Source: Anaerolineales bacterium UBA877 (GTDB lineage Bacteria; Chloroflexota; Anaerolineae; Anaerolineales; Villigracilaceae). Taken from it: 31,215 bases of DNA. Shown here piece after piece: positions 25,900 through 31,215 of the stretch (the stretch's first letter is position 1; each line of letters begins with the position of its first letter). A model generated the notes under the pieces. It saw nothing but the letters and a program-made list of their open reading frames with translations. It made no database searches and had not been told where the DNA came from. The stretch covers positions 32,453 to 63,667 of the forward strand of contig DBFP01000055.1 in assembly GCA_002294405.1 (NCBI GenBank), in the 5' to 3' direction. A program made the position numbers and the translations under genes.

Positions 25900-27249
25900 T
25901 TAATACTCGAAACCACCATCTTGAATTACCCTGGCATACCAACTGGCGCTATCTTTGAGAGATCTCTTCTGGTTCTTGAAATCGACATAAACAAGTCCAA
26001 AACGCTGGCTAAATCCATGCGCCCATTCGAAATTATCCATTAATGACCAATGGAAATATCCTTTCACGGGAACACCGTTGTCCATTGCCCGGTGAACCTG
26101 GGCAAGGTGATTTCGCAGGTAGCGGATGCGACGCTCATCCCGAATGCGACCGTCGAAATCAATTCCGTCTGGCACAGGAATCCCATTTTCGGTAATCATG
26201 ATATCGCACTTTGGCTGATAGTCATGCCAGATGCGCATCAGGAGTTCATAGATTCCCTCCGGATAGACTTCCCACATTCCAGAATACTCATTTCCTTCGG
26301 GATGAACTTGAGTTGCTGTAATTATCGGGAATTTCGGGTCGTATTTGGCAACTGTTCTGGAATAATAATTAATTCCGAGTAAATCCAACGCCCGGATCTT
26401 TTCCAAGTCCCCGTTTTTGATTAATTGCGGGAAGAGAAACTTGCCACCCGAAAATTCTTGAATCGGGGTTGTCCCTTTGAACAAGGGATCGAGAGTTGAG
26501 CGATTGAGAACCGTATCCATGCGTGTTGCAGCACCGCGATCTTTTTTTGATTCAGAGTTTGGGTGGACCGGATTTAAATTCAATGTGAGGCCAACTTTAA
26601 CAGGTTGTCTTGCAGAACTGTGAATGGCTTCATAAGCCAATCCATGAGAAAGGAGCAAATGATGCAAGGCTTTGAAAGCTGCCGGAATATTTTTTATTCC
26701 AGGAGCATGCTCGCCGGAAAAATAACCCGCCATTGCAGCCACCCAGGGCTCGTTGTGTGTCATCCAGACATTGACCCGATCGCTCAGCCGCTCGGTGACC
26801 ACATGGGCATATTCAGCGAAAGCAGAGGCAGTATCGCGATTTGGCCAACCTCCCTTGTCTTGCAGGGCTTGTGGCAGGTCCCAGTGGAAAAGGCATGCGT
26901 AAGGTTGGATACCGTTTTTAAGTAATGCATCCACCAATCTGTCATAGAAGTCAAGACCAGACCGGTTGATCGTCCCGTGACCCGATGGAAGTATCCGCGT
27001 CCATGCAATGGAGAAACGGTAGGCATTCAGTCTGATATCTTTCATCAACGCGACATCTTCCAGCAAACGATGGTAATGATCAACCGCTGTGTCACCAGTC
27101 TCGTTATTGTAAATGTGGCCGGGTTCATGCACAAAGGTATCCCAAATGGAGGTTCCTTTGCCATCTGAGTCCCAAGCGCCTTCCACCTGGTACGAAGATG
27201 CAGCACAACCCCAAACAAAGTTTTTTGGGAAAGTAATAAAATTACCCAT
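25900..27249 (-). CDS. GH1 beta-glucosidase
   Basis: A 449-residue glycoside hydrolase family 1 enzyme cleaving beta-glucosides or related beta-glycosides from the non-reducing end. The acid/base is E167 in MTHNEPWV and the nucleophile is E354 in MITENG. The N-terminal FVWGCAASSYQVEGA and the substrate motif SLMDNFEWAHGF with RFGLVYVD are intact. It is full length without a signal peptide, so it is cytoplasmic and acts on imported sugars. AGGAG and AGAGGA precede the ATG. The flippase-like gene follows 220 bases downstream on the same strand, far enough that it may have its own promoter. No sugar transporter gene lies in the window. Confidence 0.96.
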   Translation of the reverse strand: MGNFITFPKNFVWGCAASSYQVEGAWDSDGKGTSIWDTFVHEPGHIYNNETGDTAVDHYHRLLEDVALMKDIRLNAYRFSIAWTRILPSGHGTINRSGLDFYDRLVDALLKNGIQPYACLFHWDLPQALQDKGGWPNRDTASAFAEYAHVVTERLSDRVNVWMTHNEPWVAAMAGYFSGEHAPGIKNIPAAFKALHHLLLSHGLAYEAIHSSARQPVKVGLTLNLNPVHPNSESKKDRGAATRMDTVLNRSTLDPLFKGTTPIQEFSGGKFLFPQLIKNGDLEKIRALDLLGINYYSRTVAKYDPKFPIITATQVHPEGNEYSGMWEVYPEGIYELLMRIWHDYQPKCDIMITENGIPVPDGIDFDGRIRDERRIRYLRNHLAQVHRAMDNGVPVKGYFHWSLMDNFEWAHGFSQRFGLVYVDFKNQKRSLKDSASWYARVIQDGGFEY

Positions 27250-27388
27250 TATCCTCTCCTAAAAAATGTATCCCTGGTGACTTTCTTGGGAATTTCATTG
27301 GATAGCATTTGTTTGAAAGTCAAGGCATGAATTGAAAATGGTAAGATGGATTTCGAAGAATCACTGATCCGCGGGATAGGCAGATTCC

Positions 27389-27401
27389 AAATCATGGGTT
27401 A
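27389..27401. repeat. 13-bp motif, copy 2, between GH1 and ruvB
   Basis: Second copy of AAATCATGGGTTA, 140 bases upstream of the GH1 start and 65 bases upstream of ruvB. Confidence 0.4.
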
Positions 27402-27430
27402 AGGATACTGGTATTTCTGATTTCACACAA

Positions 27431-27460
27431 GCGACATGAAAAAATATTTCTGGATATAAT
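27431..27460 (+). promoter_or_regulatory. Promoter of ruvB, likely leaderless
   Basis: TATAAT at 27455-27460 ends six bases before ATG 27467, with GCGACA (27431-27436) as a partial -35 box 18 bases upstream. No Shine-Dalgarno precedes the ATG. Confidence 0.6.
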
Positions 27461-27466
27461 CTAACC

Positions 27467-28519
27467 ATGCCTGACCTTCCACGCCGCGCGACCAACCTTT
27501 CCCAACAAAGGCGACTGCTTGACCCGGAAACAAAAATTGACGACCGTCAGGATTCGACCCTGCGTCCACAATTGCTTTCCGATATGATCGGGCAGGACCA
27601 GGTTAAAGAAAACCTGGCCATCCTGATCGCTGCCACGCGCCAGAGGGAAGAAGCACTTGAGCATATACTTTTCTATGGACCTCCTGGTTTGGGGAAGACC
27701 ACCCTTGCCCATGTGGTGGCAAATGAAATGAAAGTCAATATTAAGATTACTTCAGGACCGGCTATTGAACGCCCGGGAGATCTGGCTGCAATCCTGACCA
27801 ACCTTCGTGCAGGTGATGTGCTATTCATTGACGAAGTTCACCGTCTTGGGAAAGCAGTGGAAGAAATCCTGTATCCTGCGATGGAAGATTATGCCCTTGA
27901 TATTATCATTGGGAAGGGTCCTTCGGCTCGTTCAATCCGCTTGAAATTACCGCATTTCACCATAATTGGTGCAACCACCAGGCTGGCTCTCATGGCAGCT
28001 CCATTGCGCGCGCGTTTTGGGGCGGTTTATCGGCTGGATTATTATGATATTAAGGCAATCCGTGCCATTGTTAAGCGCGCAACCAGGTTGCTGCATGTAA
28101 TCGCAGATGAGCGAGGTGAAGAAGAGATAGCCCGCAGGGCAAGAGGAACGCCACGGGTGGCCTTGCGCCTCCTGCGGCGAGTGAGGGATTTTGCCCAGGT
28201 GCGCTCAGATGGGACGGTAACAGGGGGTGTCGCCCAAGAAGCCCTTGATTTGTTACAGGTGGATTCGCTGGGTCTGGATGATCTGGACAGGCGAGTGCTT
28301 CAAGTAATCATTCAAAAATATAATGGGGGTCCGGTCGGATTGAACACCATCGCTGCAGCGATCAGTGAGGAGCCTGAAACTATTATGGATGTGGTCGAGC
28401 CATATTTGCTGCAGTTGGGATTCCTTGACCGCACGCCACAGGGCAGGATTGCAACCAAACCGGCTTATGATCACTTGGGGGTTGAATATTTCGAAAATAC
28501 ACAACCCAAGTTGCTGTAA
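27467..28519 (+). CDS. ruvB: Holliday junction branch migration helicase RuvB
   Basis: A 350-residue AAA+ motor that drives branch migration of Holliday junctions with RuvA. Walker A is [10 protein letters not shown], Walker B is LFIDEVHRL, sensor 1 is IIGATTR and the sensor 2 region is [17 protein letters not shown]. The C-terminal winged helix ends with [13 protein letters not shown]. Length is typical. RuvA and RuvC are not in view. The next gene is queA, a neighbour of ruvB in many bacteria. Confidence 0.97.
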   Translation: MPDLPRRATNLSQQRRLLDPETKIDDRQDSTLRPQLLSDMIGQDQVKENLAILIAATRQREEALEHILFYGPPGLGKTTLAHVVANEMKVNIKITSGPAIERPGDLAAILTNLRAGDVLFIDEVHRLGKAVEEILYPAMEDYALDIIIGKGPSARSIRLKLPHFTIIGATTRLALMAAPLRARFGAVYRLDYYDIKAIRAIVKRATRLLHVIADERGEEEIARRARGTPRVALRLLRRVRDFAQVRSDGTVTGGVAQEALDLLQVDSLGLDDLDRRVLQVIIQKYNGGPVGLNTIAAAISEEPETIMDVVEPYLLQLGFLDRTPQGRIATKPAYDHLGVEYFENTQPKLL

Positions 28520-28660
28520 ATGATTTTGATAATTAAATGTCATCCAATACTTGTTTAGGATCGATTCGTGTTTTGTGAGAGAGTAAAATTAAACCTGTCT
28601 TTATGTTGATTTGAACTCCCTTTATCATTTCCATGGGGAAATTGAAATTCTGTTGAAATT

Positions 28661-29674
28661 ATGAAAACCACTATTTTCGACTATGATCTGCCAGAAAAAT
28701 ATATCGCCCAGACTCCCGTCGAGCCCCGGGATTCATCCCGTCTGCTTGTATTAAGACGCGACACGGGGGAGGTTGAGCATCGCATGTTTCATGAAATTGG
28801 TCAATTTCTCCACCCCGGGGACTTGTTGGTGATCAACCGTACACGGGTTATCCCGGCGAGGATTTTCGCTCGTAAATCGACCGGAGGAAGAATCGAACTG
28901 CTCCTGCTAAAACGGGAAGGACTTCTTACATGGGAATGTCTGGTGGGAGGGAAAGGCCTATCGAAAGGAATATCGATTTTAATCGAGAATGGGCCTCGCG
29001 CAGAAATTTTGGAAACAATGCAAGGGTCCCATCGCCGAATCCAATTCTCGGAACCCATTGAACCATTTTTTCCGGTTGTTGGAAATGTTCCCCTCCCACC
29101 CTATATCCACGAACCACTGAAAGACCCGGAGCGTTACCAAACCGTCTTTGCGCGAGATCCAGGTTCCGCAGCTGCCCCGACCGCCGGTCTGCACTTTACC
29201 ACCAGGCTTGTCGATGAATTAAAATCACAAGGGATATATTTTGCAGAAGTTACGTTGCATGTTGGATTAGATACGTTTGCCCCGGTCCTTGAAGATCATG
29301 TGGAAGACCACCAAATCCATACGGAATGGTGTGAAATTTCCCCTGAAACGGTGGAGGCAATTTCTCGAACTTACCAATCCGGTGGGAAAATTATAGCCGT
29401 GGGGACAACTTCAGTGAGAACTCTTGAGACTGCTGCTAAAATGGGGAAAAACAGCATTTTGGCATATAGCGGTCCAACAGATCTATTCATTTTGCCAGGC
29501 TACCGGTTTAAAATCGTTAATGCGATGATAACCAATTTCCATCTGCCCAAGTCAACCTTAATTATGCTGGTCAGTGCCTTTGCAGGACGAGATAATATAC
29601 TCCACGCATATGAATCTGCGAAGAAAAACAATTATCGTTTTTATTCATTTGGGGATGCAATGTATATTTTCTAG
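28661..29674 (+). CDS. queA: S-adenosylmethionine:tRNA ribosyltransferase-isomerase
   Basis: A 337-residue enzyme that moves the ribosyl part of SAM to 7-aminomethyl-7-deazaguanine in tRNA, forming epoxyqueuosine. It has FDYDLPEKYIAQTP, SRLLVLRRDTGE, VINRTRVIPARI, PLPPYI, the APTAGLHFT segment, TLHVGLDTFAPV and the C-terminal NFHLPKSTLIMLVSAFAG. Length is typical. The start matches the family, although no Shine-Dalgarno is visible; GGGGAA is about 20 bases upstream. The gene is 141 bases after ruvB. Its stop TAG overlaps the stop of the convergent patatin-like gene through CTAG. Confidence 0.97.
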   Translation: MKTTIFDYDLPEKYIAQTPVEPRDSSRLLVLRRDTGEVEHRMFHEIGQFLHPGDLLVINRTRVIPARIFARKSTGGRIELLLLKREGLLTWECLVGGKGLSKGISILIENGPRAEILETMQGSHRRIQFSEPIEPFFPVVGNVPLPPYIHEPLKDPERYQTVFARDPGSAAAPTAGLHFTTRLVDELKSQGIYFAEVTLHVGLDTFAPVLEDHVEDHQIHTEWCEISPETVEAISRTYQSGGKIIAVGTTSVRTLETAAKMGKNSILAYSGPTDLFILPGYRFKIVNAMITNFHLPKSTLIMLVSAFAGRDNILHAYESAKKNNYRFYSFGDAMYIF

Positions 29675-30618
29675 ATGGGAACCACCCTTTTTGTGGAAGG
29701 CAGTTCAGGTGTGATCCCAATTGACTGGTCATATTGATCAGCCAATATCATGCTTCCCATTTGCTCACCGTACAGTTCAAGGTTTGGAATTTGACGCGGG
29801 TCATCCAACGGATAATGCTCTTTCAAGTCCACTTGAAACCGGCGGAAATCCAAATTGGGGAAAAATGTATCCACAAGGTGTACTTGCTGATCACCGGCAG
29901 ATACCAGAAAGGCATCCAAGGCGGGGTTTAGCCATTCCCATGCCATGAATCGTTCCGGTTGCCCCGGTTTAATGGTACGCGGGTCACGGCCCGTCCCCAA
30001 ACTGATGAGCGTCGTTTCTTGGGGGTTCCATTTCAAACAGAATTGGGCTTCGTAAGCGGCGATATAACAAGGATTGGCATAAGAACCCATCCCACCATCT
30101 ACATAGCGGCCAGCAACTACCGGAAAATAGGTGGGGATGGAACTGGATGCAAGTACAGCCCGGATGACCGGCCAGTATTTATATTCCCTTTTCCACGGTT
30201 TGATGAAGAGGGTTTTATTGGCAAGCAAATCAAATGTCGTAATGACCACATCCGTTGGCGGGTTGACAGTCCAGAAATCGCCCATTTTTTTATCCCCGAT
30301 TTGTTCCAGGAGAACTTTAGAGAGAGGGTCATGCGGGAAGCGGTACCGGGTAAGCGGCCAAAAAAAAGTCCGCCAGGTTTTCTTGAAAATTGTTTTTCCG
30401 AGACTGACGTAAAGCTGGTGCATCCTCGTTGCTGTCAATCCAGACCCGATTCCAGCAGCAATTATCGAACCAGTTGAAGTCCCGGCACAGAGCCGGAAGA
30501 TATCATGTACGGGTCTGCCTAGATACCCTTCCAGTAAGGATAGAGCCTTGGTAACGATTACCCCTCGTATGCCACCGCCGTCCACTGCAATGGCAATATT
30601 TTTCCGAAATGGCTTCAT
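29671..30618 (-). CDS. Patatin-like phospholipase
   Basis: A 315-residue acyl hydrolase of the patatin family, which cleaves fatty acyl esters from phospholipids or related lipids with a Ser-Asp dyad. The oxyanion motif DGGGIRG is at 13-19, the nucleophile S48 is in AGTSTGS and the aspartate D174 is in VDGGMGS. There is no signal peptide, so a cytoplasmic or membrane-surface role is likely. The start at 30618 follows AAGGAG at five bases; an in-frame ATG at 30642 would add eight residues that contain the ribosome site. It stands alone, with no cyclase or other signalling gene next to it that would suggest an anti-phage CBASS effector. Confidence 0.93.
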   Translation of the reverse strand: MKPFRKNIAIAVDGGGIRGVIVTKALSLLEGYLGRPVHDIFRLCAGTSTGSIIAAGIGSGLTATRMHQLYVSLGKTIFKKTWRTFFWPLTRYRFPHDPLSKVLLEQIGDKKMGDFWTVNPPTDVVITTFDLLANKTLFIKPWKREYKYWPVIRAVLASSSIPTYFPVVAGRYVDGGMGSYANPCYIAAYEAQFCLKWNPQETTLISLGTGRDPRTIKPGQPERFMAWEWLNPALDAFLVSAGDQQVHLVDTFFPNLDFRRFQVDLKEHYPLDDPRQIPNLELYGEQMGSMILADQYDQSIGITPELPSTKRVVPI

Positions 30619-30772
30619 ATCTTCTCCTTTGGATAGGTCCAAAAGAATATTCAGAAATGATCAATAACAATCAATAATTCTCAAGCAAATCGAATCAATC
30701 AAGGGCCTGATAACGGCAACGAAACAGGTTAAGTTTATCCCTATTTAGTCAAATATCAATACAATTGTAAGG

Positions 30773-30778
30773 TAGAAT
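30773..30778 (+). promoter_or_regulatory. Possible -10 box of the uracil-DNA glycosylase gene
   Basis: TAGAAT ends six bases before ATG 30785, the same geometry as the leaderless candidates. No -35 match is clear, and AAGG at 30769-30772 could instead be a distant ribosome site. Confidence 0.35.
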
Positions 30779-30784
30779 TTATTA

Positions 30785-31215
30785 ATGACTTTACTGGAAA
30801 TTAATCAAGAACTCCTTTCCTGCAGGCGTTGCAGTCGCCTGGTGAATTGGCGCGAACTGATCGCGCATCAGAAGCGGCGTGCTTATTTTGATTGCGAATA
30901 TTGGGGTAAGCCGGTACCCGGGTTTGGTGATCCACGGGCACAAGTCTTTGTAATAGGACTGGCACCAGGGGCGCATGGCTCCAACCGAACAGGCAGGCAG
31001 TTTACTGGCGATTCTTCTGGTGATTTCCTTTACCCAGCTCTTTATCGTGCTGGATTTGCGTCGCAACCTTTCTCCATTTCACGGGATGATGGAATGAGGC
31101 TTATTGATTTATACACCGCTCCGGTTTGCCGCTGCGTGCCTCCACAAAACAAACCAACCACGGAAGAAATGATCAATTGCCAGCCATACCTTGAAGCCGA
31201 ATTTGCGATTCTTAA
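30785..31215 (+). CDS. Type-5 uracil-DNA glycosylase, N-terminal part (cut by window end)
   Basis: The first 143 residues of a uracil-DNA glycosylase that starts base-excision repair of deaminated cytosine. C13 and C16 (SCRRC) begin the iron-sulphur cluster ligands, and further cysteines occur in PVCRCVPP and in NCQPYL. The active-site motif is GLAPG at 58-62 followed by AHGSNRTGRQFTGD; alanine in place of the acidic residue of type-4 enzymes marks family 5 (UdgB-like). The frame is open to the window end, so the C-terminal HPS-type motif is not seen. The gene diverges from the patatin-like gene across 166 bases. Confidence 0.9.
   Translation, partial: MTLLEINQELLSCRRCSRLVNWRELIAHQKRRAYFDCEYWGKPVPGFGDPRAQVFVIGLAPGAHGSNRTGRQFTGDSSGDFLYPALYRAGFASQPFSISRDDGMRLIDLYTAPVCRCVPPQNKPTTEEMINCQPYLEAEFAIL

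Noticed and set aside
29671..30618. Patatin-like gene as a CBASS anti-phage effector
   Set aside because: No cyclic-nucleotide synthase or other defence gene is adjacent; neighbours are housekeeping genes.
30791..31066. A 91-codon minus-strand frame at the window end
   Set aside because: The plus strand here encodes a convincing type-5 uracil-DNA glycosylase, open to the window edge; the minus frame is its shadow.
1..31215. tRNA, rRNA, CRISPR arrays, insertion sequences, attachment sites
   Set aside because: No cloverleaf-like segments, regular direct repeats, transposase genes or integrase genes were seen on either strand.

Overview
The window reads as an ordinary chromosomal stretch of a Chloroflexota bacterium, most likely class Anaerolineae. 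This is judged from the protein families and from a moderate G+C content estimated by eye, not from a search. Supporting signs are a Ser/Thr kinase beside an FHA/winged-helix protein, a CpXC protein, an archaeal-type class III aminotransferase, a ROK kinase and glycosidases without export signals. No insertion sequence, prophage, CRISPR array, tRNA or rRNA was seen. Genes are tightly packed: no gene-free stretch exceeds about 220 bases.

Layout. 1-432: end of a glycerophosphodiester phosphodiesterase. 501-3323: an exported, membrane-anchored GH3-like protein, convergent with a tail-anchored Ser/Thr kinase (3295-4287). An FHA plus winged-helix protein (4441-5100) diverges from the kinase. 5141-8112 (minus): a soluble GAF-PAS histidine kinase followed by a CpXC zinc-ribbon protein. 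8272-10555 (minus): ROK sugar kinase then class III aminotransferase, closed by a terminator at 8201-8244. 10730-15362 (plus): a membrane-anchored YvcK-like protein, GAPDH, phosphoglycerate kinase and, after a strong terminator, triosephosphate isomerase. This is a central-carbon block. 15441-16205: an HExxH membrane protein. 16290-16916 (minus): uracil phosphoribosyltransferase, divergent from a single-domain response regulator (17066-17440). 17507-18718 (minus): acyl-CoA dehydrogenase, divergent from an SdpI-like membrane protein (18902-19231) preceded by a possible 33-codon leader ORF.

19293-27249 (minus) holds a carbohydrate cluster: GH1 beta-glucosidase, a large flippase-like membrane protein with an exported N-terminal domain, an alpha/beta hydrolase and a GH38 alpha-mannosidase. 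The last three are separated by only 2-4 bases. 27467-29674 (plus) is ruvB then queA. A patatin-like phospholipase (minus) shares a CTAG with the end of queA. A type-5 uracil-DNA glycosylase starts at 30785 and runs off the window.

The most interesting recurring signal is promoter geometry. Four genes (ROK, yvcK-like, acyl-CoA dehydrogenase, ruvB), and possibly the uracil-DNA glycosylase, have a -10 hexamer ending 6-7 bases before the ATG and no Shine-Dalgarno sequence, which predicts leaderless mRNAs. Other genes in the same window have strong Shine-Dalgarno sites. Other points worth a second look are a GH3 protein that lacks the NagZ-type acid/base motif, a 15-bp stem-loop between gap and pgk, mirror-image overlapping promoters at 18725-18758, and the flippase fusion. 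I did not find evidence of a wholly new defence or mobile system.
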